Shown: in pieces, positions 24,560-37,643 of the stretch
Layout: each line of letters opens with the position of its first letter
Position numbering within the stretch: the first letter of the stretch is position 1
Source: Bugula neritina
Lineage: Eukaryota; Bryozoa; Gymnolaemata; Cheilostomatida; Bugulidae
DNA length: 60,000 nucleotides
NCBI GenBank assembly: GCA_964035545.1
Contig: OZ037765.1
Coordinates: 27,294,504 to 27,354,503 of the forward strand
Direction of reading: 5' to 3'
The notes under the pieces: model-generated
The model's database searches: none
Told to the model about the DNA's origin: nothing
The model's input: only the letters and a program-made list of their open reading frames with translations
Program-made: the position numbers and the translations under genes

Positions 24560-27500
24560 CCTATCAATAGATTAGCCATTGTAACCATAACATTAAGGTG
24601 CCAGAAAATCCAGTAACAGCAGATAATGCCCATTATTCCACGATGAAACATTATTATGAAACGAGCATAGGTCGAAACTGGAGTTGGAAGATTTTGCTAT
24701 AACATAACTGGAAATGATGAAAGTGTGGCCTTTTATGATTAAAAAAAGTAAAATATAATATATCCTGTAATTGATATTTAAGAAATATCAAAAACTCATT
24801 TTATATTTGAGATAAATAGTTCAGTTAGTGAAACCATATAGTAACTTCAATAATATTAAACGATCAGTATATCTCAGCAATATACTAACAGTAATCCAGA
24901 TAAACTGATACAAAGCTAGTTTCACACAGAGTTCATGGTAGTTTTATTGCAAATCTGTCTCCAATATGGATCAACATCTAGTAAAGATTATCATCTTAAA
25001 TGGATAAATCCTGATTTCAAGTACAAGAGTATGCAATCAGACTACCTTAACAAACCTCACTTCCTAACACTGTGGGCTTAATTGCCTCTAGTTGCTAATT
25101 AAAAACAGTTACAAAAATAACAAATCAAATTCTCTAATTAATGACATTTAATCAAACAGCACCATTCCATGAGAATAGGCTGAAAACCTAGAAAGATACA
25201 TGCATGCAGTTACAGAGGTCGCAGCAAAAACTCCATGCATTTTGTATAGAAATGGTACATTGTATAATACACATTATATAGACAACAGCTTCTTCCATGA
25301 ATTCTGTATACTATCTTAAATATTGATCAAGTTAATACATTAAGACTAGGATTACTCTACACTTCAGTGTACCAACCCACGAGATCTACATAACCAGCCA
25401 TCTATAACTTACAATATAAATCCATGTTGCAGATCAATATAAATTAAGGCTTCGGTCTGGCAAGGCAAACCATTAAAGTCTAATATGCAATTTAAAAGCA
25501 ATTCTGTTGATTGATGAGTTACTTTTCAAATATTTTTCAACAATTAACATAAATATGGCAGAAGAAACTTTATTTTATATTAAGTAAAATACTTTATTAT
25601 TCCTTTCCAGTCTACTAGCACTAGGCTGCAGAAAAGCTAAGTTGATAAATTTCAAAGCAACAAGTTATTTGCAACAACCCTCGAGCTGATTAATAGCATG
25701 CTAAGATAATTAACATGACAAAAATATCAACAGCTAATGAAATCTTAATCACACATAGGAAAAGTTCTTAGCAAGTGAATTAAGAATTAAGATAGAAATA
25801 CAATCAAAATTTTTAACAATCTCAGATGAGTAATGAACATCAAATATATTTTTCCCCATTTTCAAACTTGAGCCAATCAAATAGCTACAAATTATTTGTG
25901 AAGGTAAACAAAAAGAAAAGCTATCAGTATAGGCAATGATGTGGATGGTGAGAAGTTATATAAAAAGTTTTAAGTCAGCGAGTTAAAATATCGGTTTTCT
26001 CAATTATATAAATAGAGAGTCACTTTAAGAGTATTATGTACAGTCACAAGGTATCTGCAAGGGGCCCTAAAATTAGAATTCATATAACTAATGTATTGCA
26101 CTGCAAATTAGCCGGCTGATTTAATGGATGTCTACGACTTACCTTGCTACAATTCAGCATTCCATTAGATATTGACAGTACGGATTAACTTTCATATTCT
26201 ACTCATTGTATGTTGATAAGTCCAGCTCTTATCTCAGACTTGCATTATATACTCTTGTATAATATGCACTAACGAATGCGGACTCTTCTAAGAACATAAC
26301 ATTAGTATTAATTTAAGTATATGTTGGCCACTATGAATAAATGCTGGAGCTACCAGCAAAACCCTCCGTATTGATAGGCTCATAACAAAGCTTGAGCTAC
26401 TCTAATCTATACAATAACGTTAATTAGGATGAAGGTCATTAAAAGTTTAAAACTGCTGCGGAGTCATTTTTAAAATGCTCTTAAGCGTAGACACCTGTTC
26501 AAGCAGTTTTGTAAAACAACTTAAACAAAACCAGCAAACCTGTAGTTAATTATAAAAATTGGCAGCAAGAAATGCTAAGTTTTACTATTTTTAGGAAAGT
26601 AAACATTGCTACAAAAGTTTAGCATAAGTCAATGCATAGAGAGCTCATTTTAGCATATTTTCTCAAAGTAGCAGTAACAAAATTTGACTATTTTTTTCTA
26701 TATAGCTACCATAGCAGAAAAAAAACCAGCATCCTAACTTTTTCATTTTCATATCTGTAATTCAAAAGTTTTAGTATACGTGGAATTGCAGGAAAAAGGA
26801 GAGTCTTGATTTTAAAAACAAACTTTCTAAATTTAAAAGTTGTAGGTTACAAAACAAGACCTTAAAGTTTAAACATTTCAGGCTTCTTCCACGTATTTCC
26901 ATCTATAAGGCACCATCACCATGAAATTAGTTAGCAAGCTATACACTAATGCTAGATAAAGACACAACTGATACATTATTATAAATGGTTAGATTAATAC
27001 TATGAGAATGTAGACCATCTATGCCTATCTGATTGATGTGAAACTGAAATTACTCTATTTCATTTTCATATCTATCACAGTTTTATTTGCATTATTTTGA
27101 CTTTGAATGCATGACTACAATTTTAAAGATGATTGTTATAATCAATCTTAGTTTTACACTCATGTGTTTTTTCTCACCCTTCTCCGCCATTTCCTCATGT
27201 ATATAACTACAATATTCTTCATAACACATCTTAATTTTAGGAAAAAGAGCAGATCAGTAAGGTCTACTGACTATTGGTAATTACTAGTAAAACTATAATT
27301 AATATCGGATTTAGTAGATAGCAAGATACTCTTCATTTCTCAGTTTCAACTATTTTAAATATTTCAACTTAAATTTGAACACCAAAGGTTAAGGTAACTT
27401 AACAGTAACAATAAACTTAACTTAAAACTATAATAATTACGAAGTCCAATATGATGCAACTGCAATTTTTACTAAAATCGAACATAATTTAAATTATAAC

Positions 27501-27792
27501 ACATAATGATAAGTTTAAATAACAAAACAGATATTTATAAAAACTATAACTACATACCAGAATCACTCTAGAGATAGTGCTAGGCATAAACATATAACAT
27601 CAACTATGAGTAAAACTATAACATTAGGTAGTAAGCACTATAAATATAAACATTCAAAACAAGCACAACTTAACCTAAACTGTAACACTAATTATATGAG
27701 TATGACTAACACTGCAACAGTAACACTAACCCAGTAACTGTAAGTAATGAATTTATATAATAAAAAAACTCAAAGCACAACTACTATTGCAG

Positions 27793-27922
27793 TTGCTACT
27801 ACTAGTAGTAGTACTAGTACTATTACTATCACTATGCCGCTAATAAATATAGTTGAGATAGTGGTGGGAGTAGCAGTGTACTACTACTGCTGCTACTACT
27901 ACTAGTAGTAGTAGCAGCAACT
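27793..27922. repeat. TACTAC/GTAGTA repeat with inverted arms
   Basis: A gttgctactactagtagta stretch near 27793 is mirrored by its near-complement ending tagtagtagcagcaac near 27922, with (AGT)n in between. Likely a slippage-grown trinucleotide tract able to form a hairpin. Confidence 0.6.
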
Positions 27923-28605
27923 ATGCTGCGCCTGCAGCACTACTCCACTGCACTAGTAGTAGTTAAACTCAAAGTGAAAGTGAATGAAGTTCAATTTTAA
28001 ATTGACACACCTACGGCTAGGCCTAGTCCTGCAGTAATACTAATATGAAATTAAATTAGAATAGTATAAATAATAATATTGCTACTAAGTACTGTGACCA
28101 TCAGTATGAGTAGCACTATCACCACCAGTATCGTTGTATAAACGCCAGCATGAAGAAAAAAACTCACAGTAAGTGCAACAATTATTACTACTACTAGCAA
28201 GCGTGAACTTGAAATTTATACAACTTCAAAGCCCTTTAGGCCATTAGCATTGGTCACATAAAAGAATAACAATCATTTAATGACTCAATCAATGTGTATA
28301 GAAGTGTTCACTTTCACTTTACTGTACAACAATAAAAAGGCGTGCGTTTAAAGTGAAAGCTATTTTGCATAAACGACTACTGTAAATTATGGACCGTTGT
28401 GATTATTTCGACAGCAAGCATAAAAATACTTTTCTATAGCCTACTCCTGTCTATATACGTGGTGAGAATAACTTCTAGTACAAATAATATTGTTTATATC
28501 ACTGAACTAGAAAATTGCTGCAACAGATGCGAGATTTATCTGCTCATGTAAAATCACGCGCTTATTTACTACCCAGTTTAATCATAACGATAATGTAAAA
28601 CTATT

Positions 28606-28762
28606 CTATAAGCAGCTCCCAGTTGGGGGTGATTAAATGCAACAGTTTAAGGTTCTTTAGTTTGGAGTTTGGGGGTTAGGTTAGAAATTTGAACCTCCAA
28701 CTGCAATCTAGAGAGCTTTAAACTACAGCGTTCAGTCCCCACCGACTTGGAGCTGCTTATAG
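28606..28762. mobile_element. MITE-like foldback, 157 bp
   Basis: Perfect 14-bp inverted termini (ctataagcagctcc at 28606-28619, complement at 28749-28762) continue into imperfectly paired arms through most of the element, with a short loop around 28680. No ORF. No clear target-site duplication was seen, so the class is unassigned. Confidence 0.6.
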
Positions 28763-28944
28763 AGTGATTCGATACTCATAATGTATTGTACTCATCCCCC
28801 AAAGTCCAAGTTTAGGTTTTACGTTATTGTCAATTTTGCCCTTAAATTAACCAAATCTTAATAACTGTAAGTAATTTTTATTTAATATTAATCTGCACCT
28901 TCTAATTTTAGTTGCACTCTAAAATTTTAATTAAAATACTCAAA

Positions 28945-29400
28945 TATTATTAGTATTACTATTACTATTAGTATTAGTATTACTATTAGTATTAGTATTA
29001 GTATTACTTATACTATAACTATTACTATTACTATTAGTATTACTGTATTAGTATTACTATTACTATTAGTATTACTGTTAGTATTAGTATTACTATTAGT
29101 ATTACTATTAGTATTAGATTTAGTGTATCACTTATTAATATTACTTATTAGTTATTAGTTATTAATATCACTATTAGTGTATTACTATTACTATTAGTAT
29201 TAGTATTAGTATTAGATTTAGTGATACTGATCTGAGTGATAGTATTACTATTACTAGTAGTAATACTGTAGTAGTAATACTAATAATAATAATTATAGAG
29301 TTATACTTATGCTAATAGTAATAGTAATGCTAATACTAGTAATAGTAATACTAATAGTAATTATAATAAAAATACTAATATTATATATTACTATAGTATT
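28945..29400. repeat. Strand-switched ATT/AGT repeat block
   Basis: Up to about 29255 the top strand is made of tattagtat/tattactat words; after a near-palindromic centre (tattactagtagtaata) it switches to the complement (ataataatagtaatac). The whole block is thus a large imperfect inverted repeat. Related words occur at 29500-29960, 37850-38600 and 48300-50080. Confidence 0.75.
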
Positions 29401-30162
29401 AGTAATACAAAGTCTAATGGTTCAAGTCGAAGTTGTTATAATAATTACAATCACAATGTGAATAATTTAAATTATAATAATAGTTATTATAATATTAATC
29501 GGTTTTATCTATAAAGTTAAACCGTTAGCCTTAGGCTTAGCATAGTGATACTAATACTCATACTGCATGTTCATATTGGATTCAATACAGCAACCACAGC
29601 AGAATCTCATACTGCGCTCTTACCACAGACAGGCTGAGCAGGCTTGTTAGATGTTTTGAATTCACTGTAAATTATTTTTAAATATATCTTTACTGCCTAC
29701 AGGTACATACATGTAGCCCACCAATAAAAATGTAGCACAGCGCTTCTAGTCAACAGGGTGATTTAGAGTACTTAATTTAGTGTGAAGAAAAATTTGACAG
29801 GCATTGACAGATGCTCATGTAGATACTAATAGTAATGGTAATACTGATACTTATGAGCCATGGCCCATATTGATGATGATAATGATAATATTAATGAGAA
29901 GGCTAAGGCCTATGGGCATGGCCCATGGTTATACTCATAGTGATAGAGCTAGGCTTAAAATATAATAACGGTTGTTGAAATTTTGTTATTAATTAACTAA
30001 TTATTAATAAAAGTTTAAATCTAACAAAGTGTATCAATAAATTTTTATCGAATATGAATTTGCATTGCTTTTTAAATATAGAACACTACTTAGAGGGGTT
30101 ACTAGTAGCAAGTGGTCTTTTATTAAATATGATTTATCATTTATATTTGTAGAAATTGGATT

Positions 30163-33100
30163 ATGGTTGAGGAAGATATGCGATCGGTGAATTCTCAATC
30201 TACAGAGCATTTAGTTTACAGTATGACTCCCAGGGAAGATACACCATATACTCTCTATGAAGTTGATAAGTTGAAGCGTCATCTAAAATTTCATTTTATG
30301 ACCCCCTGTCAAAAGTTCAAAGCCAGAAAGCGTAAACCATGGAAGCTTATTGTACAGATACTAAAAATAGTTATTGTAACAACTCAAGTAAGGACTTACA
30401 ACACTGATGATGAATTTGTTAGATATATGCTCAAGTTTTTAGAAATAATCTGGTTGTGTGTAGAATATAATGAGATTACTAGACATCAAGTAGTCTGCCA
30501 ATAGTTTAGTCAAAACAATTTTTAGATATTATTAGTTTTGGCAAAATGGTTGTGGTTAATTATCTTTTTTTAAGTTTAGAATGAAAAAAGAAGTTGTATA
30601 AGTTTATGTCTTAGGAACTTCTGCCAACCATGATGGTTGTTTTAAAGTTTTAGCTTTGTGTTGCAGGTTTTTGTTTTTGGAATGCAGCGTGGAAACTTTG
30701 TAGACTTTGAACAAAAGACGAGACTTTCTTTGCAACATCTGTTGTTTAAAGGTTGGGAACCGGCGTACGAAACCATGCCATACCCTGCGGCTATAGGTAG
30801 CTACGCTTTGTACAAAACCACAGAAATCGTAGACCACCTGAACTACGCAATGACCAATGTGAGTTATTTGAAGTGATTGACAGTGAGATTCTCCTAATAA
30901 GTTACAAGCTCTGTTGAATGCACAAATGATGCTCAACTATTTATTGATGTAATAAAATATTGATTGCAGTTCAATTTAACCGAGAAATTAGCTGTTGGAG
31001 CCTATGGATTCACTGAGGATCAAGCTGGTTTGAGATCAAAGACTGCCACTCTTACCTTGGTCAAGTTCCAAGTTGGTGAAATTTTTCCCAACAACGTAAC
31101 ATATAATCTGAATCCAAATCTTGACAAAGGTATTGGGAGTATTTTGCTTCTTTTATAGGTACATTACAATATTCAAATTTAATGCATGTATGTGATTTGT
31201 TTATATTTAGCATGCAAGATAATTCTTTTAAAATGCTGTGTGTTTTCTTAGTGCAGTAGAGCTTGAATCACCGAGGCTGTTGGAATGAATACAATTTCCA
31301 AATTTACTATTTACCGAATTGAAATATTCACTCTGCAGCTGTCATTTGTTGAAATATTTTTGATCAAAAAGAACTAACCGATGCTTGTGAAGCATTTAGA
31401 AGATTTATTATGTCTACATATGACGTGTTTACATGCAAAGTACAAAAAATTAAATTAAATTCTCAAATGTTTATTTGAAGCAAATCAGCTACTATTTGTA
31501 AACTTCAATGAATAGATTGTGCCCTTTCAAGCAGAGCTGTTTATATTTATTCTCATCTTAGCATTAACACCTATGACTCATCTTTTTAAAACTTGTTATA
31601 TGACTTCCAATAGTAAGCAAAATTGTTGTCCGAGGCATTGATTTTAAGTATTAGAAATATTTTATTTGCTGTATGCAATGGTTGACTAACGTTATTGCAT
31701 CATATTATATTACTATTTTATTATAGACAGAGATTTGGTATACCAAAAACATATACATTTAAAATAGTTTTCTAAATTCTAAAGATATGCAATAGGTATG
31801 TTTATAGTAATATTGCCCACTACTATCAACAATCACTAATGTTTTAGTGTCCTTAACTTTCAATGCAACAAAGCTTGAAAATGGCACTGAAGTGTATGAT
31901 TTCCAACAAGTTTTGCGCAATAATGGCCAAGAATTATCCGTGAACAAGTTACACAGTATGGTACTCAATTTTAGTCTGTATGGAATACATCTCAAACAAG
32001 GAACTAACAAAGTTAATGTTGAACCCGATTGTTTGTTGATAAAAGGAAAGGTTAGTTACTTCTTTTTGCCACTAATTAACAAATGGATTTAAGCACGCTT
32101 GCTTATTAGCATCAATTGTTGACTAAGTAGATAAATGGTTGAATCTCACGTTTTCTCAGACTAATAAATTCTGAAAAATTACTGCAGCTACAAAAAATAA
32201 ATGTATTGATTTTTCTACTTGTAATTAAAAGAGTCACATGATGGTAGCTAAATATTTTATCTTTGTAGATTAAATATGATAACAGCAAACACAATGGCCA
32301 AATGACGGTTTTTATGGAGATAGAATTGGTTTCAAAAACTTGTAATGATGGCAGTATATTTGAAGAGGGTGGGTTGAAGAAAATATAGCAGAGTTTCACA
32401 AGTTTTATTTAAAATATGATGCAATGTAGCTGATGTGAACACTGCATTGCACTCTTAAGATTCGATTGTGTTCATTGTTTGTTAAATTTGTTAACTTGTA
32501 TTGCATTGTATAATCATGTTGACCATTTTTAGGATGTTATCCACTTTTGTAGCATGCCTTCTTTGATTATGTTAGTATTTCAGACTGGGTTAAAATCAGC
32601 TTGTGAATTATTTATCAGAGATGTTTAAATCAAAAAGCTTTTACCTAACTTTTGCTGTACTCATCTCACTTGCAACTTACAATGATAAGTACAAAGTTGC
32701 CGGATAAATATTCCAAAACAATATAATTATTCAAGATTAGAAATTATTGGATTTCCCTAGGTATGGCAACAGTTCCTTTGTATGATTCTTCATCCCATTA
32801 TTCAGCGTTTTTTTGTATGCGATGCAAATATTGTCTTTTTAGACTAAATATGATATAAAGTTTTATTTTGGAATAATTTTTAAAATACAAAACAGTACCA
32901 CACACATTTTTTTAAACTTTTATAGTTAAAATGATTCCGCCTGAACTGGTTTTTTTTTCAATAATTACAGCTTGATTGTACCATATGGAACTTTGCTGAT
33001 AAAATGGATTTACTGGAGATCTCTTTTTAGTGTATTTTACTGTAATCTGTTGCAGATACTGAACTGGAAACGTTAGCGCTTATACTCTTAGACTCATTTG

Positions 33101-35811
33101 TGGTAGTACTGTGCTTTTTGTCTTCTGTTACCTGTGCAAGATCAATGAAGAGATCTGTCATTTTATATCGTGTAAGTATTGCCCACTTTCTTCATCTAAA
33201 GTCAAGTTTTGTAAATTTCAATACTTTACTCTGAGTTTTTGCTATTGTAAATTTTTTATGAGAATTTTTTCATTGAAGTTACCTTAAATTTCTCACTCCT
33301 ATTCAAAATCTTCATTATGTAGGAGCTTTGTCTAATTAGAAGGCATGGTAATAGCAACTTACATCCTGTAGGCTAAAAGATCATTACTCTTGAAAATTAA
33401 AATATTTTATTTTTAAAAAGTCAAGCAACTATATTTTGAAGCTGTTGCTCATGCTATTGTTTTGATTTTCACACAATATTTCAAATTGTGATGTAAATAA
33501 ATGATTATTGTGATTTGTAGAAATCTCGTGTTTTCTTCAAAAAACATTATGGATATAAATGCACATGGGAAGATGTAATGGTGTTTGCCAACTTTTGGTA
33601 TGTGATGATTGTGATATCTGATATTCTGTGTGTGATTGGTACTGGACTGAAAGTAGCTATATCTCATCAAGTAAGTTCTAACCAAGTCCAGTTAGCAACT
33701 GGTTTTTATTATTAGCAGCAGTAATTTTCTCTAACAGTTTTCTGCATGATTAATAGCCTTCTGAACTCTGCTATAATTGAAACTTATGACCAACTTGGAC
33801 TCTGTATTATGTTTTATGTACAGCTTGATTAAAATTATGATTCATGTTTTCAGTATTCCAATGTTTGTTTTGTAGTGATTATATGGTTTACGGTGGAAAT
33901 ATGATTGGCAAGCATATCTACAATAATGTTAAAACAGTGTTTATGAATATTTTATAGGAGTATAAATATATGGAATACTCTGGCATGTTGCTAGGCATCG
34001 CTACTGTGCTTGTATGGATGGGTGTGATACGCTACTTCGAATATTTCGAGAGATATAATGTAAGTTCACCAAATGATTTAAAATTTTGTATGTGTCAACT
34101 TTCTATGTAACCTTATAGTGCAATGTAACTTCTATCACATTAGTCTGAGAATAACTCTACATATAATTTGTATATATGCATATCATGATACTGCCAAAGT
34201 CTCTATATGTATTTAACCGTCTGAAAAATCGTTCTTTGAAATTGTGTGTTGCTGCTTATTCTTCAAAAACTCGCAACACTTGGTATTTATTGTTATTGTG
34301 GTGAGCTCATAGAGAGCCTTGTGTGTGTTGATTTAGGTTTTGGTGTTGACCTGCAAGAAAGCCTTTCCAGATGTGATCAGGTTCATGATATGTGCTGCTA
34401 CTATTTATATAGCCTTCACTATATGTGGCTGGCTGGTGCTCGGACCGTACCACATCAAGGTAAAATAGTTTCTACTGTTTTACCTACAGACACACAAAAT
34501 TGCTGTATAATTCAAGTTGACTAAGTTGCTATGTTTGTGACTACTAAAATAGGCATGGCAGTGGTTTTATAAATGTTGAAAACAGTCTTCAGTCTCAAAG
34601 TACTTTTGCTTCATTTTTGAGCTCAGCAGTCTGTTTGTTGCTTCACAAAGGGAATTATTGTTCTTTCACGTCGATTCTTGAAACATGAAAATTGTGCTAT
34701 TTCAAATTCACCTTAAAAAAATGATTTGTAAAGCTAAAAATGAAAAACACTTATTTTTGTTTGCCAAAAGTTATAAAGATACATAGCTAAAGTTTAATAA
34801 ATTTAATAAAATTTAATACCAGCTTGTGAATGTACAAACTCATCTTTGGGCAACTTGTTTACCTCAGCTCAAAAGTTGCTTTTTTAAAATATATGTTTTC
34901 ACATCTCCAACTTGTGAGATATACCATTACCTTCATTGTATTTGTAGTTTCAGACTATATTTGCATCATCCGAGTGTTTGTTTTCGCTTGTAAACGGAGA
35001 TGACATGTTCGTGACCTTCAGCGTTATTGACGACAAAGCTCCAACTGCTATCTGGATATTCTCCAGAGTTTACCTCTACGTATTCATTAGTCTCTTTATT
35101 TACTTTGTACTGAATGTTTTCATCTCCGTCATTATTGACACCTATGAGGTTGTCAAGGTTAGTATTGCATAACATTAAAATTCTTTAATATTGCTAATCG
35201 ATGATAAAATCTTCTTACTGAATGTCCAAAAACAAAAGGAAACACAACTCCAATATATTGAATCTGCAAAAAGAATTTCTGAGAACTGTTATTGTAAATG
35301 AGTTTTGTGTAGTTCGATTCTAACACATGTACTGCAGTATTCCTTGTTTCTCTGTAGAATGCTGTAATCTTCAGTTTTGAAATTTCACACCTATCCGGTC
35401 GTAGTCCTGTACGGGTGACCGTTAATCTTCAGTTTTGAAAGGATTTTTTTAAATTCCATCACTTCTATTGTCGATTTATCAAGAATGGCGGATTTATGCT
35501 TAGGCTGCTCGCAGTGTTAACGTCGTGAAAAGAGATAAAATGAGTCATCTTCTGGTGAATGCGTCACCAAGTAGCAGCGTTGAATCCGTGCTGTAAAGTG
35601 TGAACAAAGTATTCTACTCTTGTAGCAACATTACGTTGAGGGGTCTCCAAAGACTGTTGTGGAGAATTTTATAGACAGCTGCCCGGATGACCCGTCTTCC
35701 CCTCTCTATATCAGCGACATGCACTCGGCTAGACGATGTTGCTCTTTTGCTGGTTGCTGGTTATTTTTCTGCCGTAGAAGGTATTTAGATTTAGCCCACA
35801 TGCTCTGTTAA
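30163..35811 (+). CDS. MCOLN: Mucolipin (TRPML) endolysosomal cation channel
   Basis: Exons: 30163-30387, 30667-30858, 30970-31129, 31848-32050, 32269-32368, 33056-33171, 33521-33670, 33958-34059, 34337-34459, 34948-35157, 35626-35811; all phases match, giving 588 residues, close to the family's ~550-590. The N-terminal LKFHFMTPC and polybasic KARKRKPWK correspond to the pre-S1 and PI(3,5)P2-binding segment. S1 is LIVQILKIVIVTTQ, followed by the large luminal loop, then S2-S6. The pore exon has SECLFSLVNGDDMFVTF, where the NGDDMF selectivity filter is diagnostic of TRPML channels. The C-terminus has SCPDDPSSP and a cysteine-rich tail (RRCCSFAGCWLFFC) like the palmitoylated tail of TRPML1. Known role: Ca2+ and Fe2+ release from late endosomes and lysosomes. 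The luminal loop is unusual (see findings). MCOLN1, 2 or 3 orthology cannot be assigned. Confidence 0.95.
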
Positions 35812-37643
35812 GCTACAATTCTGTCTCTTTTTATGTATATTTTGAAATTTGAAATATTTTATGAAATTACAAAATTGCATTACAAGTTTGTTAACATTTT
35901 GTTTCTCTTTGATTATGAAGACATTTCAGTTTTTAAAGTGAAAAGCTTTTACACTGGTTAAGCTTTTGTTATTTAAACACTCGTCAATGCTATTTTAGAG
36001 AGTACACAGATGACTTGACAAATATCTTGGAGTAAAACTGGAAATATGAGAGTCGCTCAAAACAGGGTTATAGTTTATAATATGTATATATACAATAATA
36101 ATATAATATAATTATATATATACAATAATAGTCTGCTTATGTTATGACACTGTTTAATAATTTTTGTTAATGCTGTAACTATTACTTTTAAATATTTCAG
36201 CATGCCAACTGTTAAACTATGCATCACTATCTTATATGTAATAATTTAATTTATAATTTATTATTAATTGTTTTTTTACGTTTTGTCAAAACATTTCATC
36301 ATAGTTATGATGTTGAGAGAATTTTGTATTTTATTTTATATTTAGCAGATAATTTGGTCGAGTTGTAGTGCACAAGCTCCGTCCAATTTGCTAAATTTCT
36401 AGTAATGTACGCACTGTGATGTTGACATTGATAAATTGAAATGGCCGATGCTTCTTGTTTTGTCAACCTCACAAGTGTAACAATTCTGTCTATGGAATGC
36501 TCAATCATTTTCATATGTATATCTCTGCGTTTGGCATTATTTTCATAAGATATACCTTAGCCATAAATTTTTCAGGACTTACCTTTGTGATATGCTTGCC
36601 AAAAGGATAACATTCAAAAGCATCTCTGTTGAATTTATCATTTGTTTACTTTTAAAATCGGTTTTTGCTGCAAGGTAACAATCATACACATGGCTGAAAA
36701 ATTCAATGCTTCCTGTATACAAATGTTCAAAGCCAGTACACCCTAGTATGTATAATTATCCGCAAGAGTTGTTTTTATATCTTATAATGTATTGAAAGTG
36801 TGGTTTAGTTTAATGTTTTACTCTAATATGAATTTGACAGGATACTAGTTGTCTGACAGGTAAACTTTTCATAATAATCAGTGGTAATGCTACATCAATA
36901 AATTGATTTAATTTTATATATTTTGAAGTTTTGGTCTTTAATTTCTTCTAATACACAACTTAGATATGTTGTGGATATAATATTTGCACATACTTGTAAC
37001 TTCATAGATTTGCATAAAGGTGGGCTCTGCATCATTTTTAGTGCAAAATGTGGCTTATATGCAAGTGGTTAAATGTTGGCATATAAAATTGAAATGTGCT
37101 TGTTCGAAGTTTAATAGTTTTGACATGCATCTTGCATTAATTAAAAGCTGGTGTTTAACATCTCAAGTGCTGGAAAGTCTCTGCTGAAATATGATGTGTG
37201 TATGTACTACATGACTACAGAATTTCATTTGTAGGTCTTCACGGCTGCACTAATTATTGTAAAAAATAATTGCTATTACCAACGACTGACAAAAACTCTG
37301 CATAATATAACCAATGATAATCGAGTATAGGCAAATAATATTTAGCAGACCTAGAACTGCTAGAAGGTGGCGTTGCCAATATATTATTATTTACACGGGC
37401 AGATAACTGGAGAAAATATCGGACATTGGCGAGCTATCAGCACACCTGGGTTGTATGTGGATCGACGCTTTACGAACTGGCAGGAATTACCAGTCTAAAA
37501 ACACGTGAAGTGCATTCCCGCGCATTCAAGATTCACGATCATAACAAACGAGAACTACTCTACCATTAGTAACATCACAAATTACAGTTTAAAGTGAAAG
37601 TCAAAACCTAGCACAAATATTCATATACAAATCAGTTTTCACA
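35812..37643. other. Mucolipin 3' region and UHRF1 upstream region
   Basis: No coding exon was identified. The mucolipin 3'UTR probably occupies the first part. The 36060-36130 stretch is a TATA-rich microsatellite. The last 300 bases before the UHRF1 start are somewhat richer in GC and contain the E2F-like site at 37515. Confidence 0.5.
37515..37523 (+). promoter_or_regulatory. E2F-type site upstream of UHRF1
   Basis: TTCCCGCGC matches the E2F consensus (TTSSCGC) and lies 121 bp before the UHRF1 start codon. UHRF1 is a known E2F-controlled, S-phase gene in vertebrates; conserved regulation here is inference. Confidence 0.5.

Larger units (their letters stand above)
24560..30162. other. Intergenic region, repeat-rich
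   Basis: No supported exon on either strand between the receptor start (minus) and the mucolipin start (plus), which are divergent. The left 3.2 kb is plain AT-rich DNA with stop codons in all frames. From 27780 onward it is built from trinucleotide-like repeats, with a foldback at 28606-28762. An acceptor-like ttgtag just before 30151 suggests a mucolipin 5'UTR exon upstream, not located. Confidence 0.6.

Noticed and set aside
35158-35172. Mucolipin ending at the stop just after VVKVSIA
   Set aside because: A GTTAGT donor at 35158 and the exon at 35626-35811 restore the conserved C-terminal tail.
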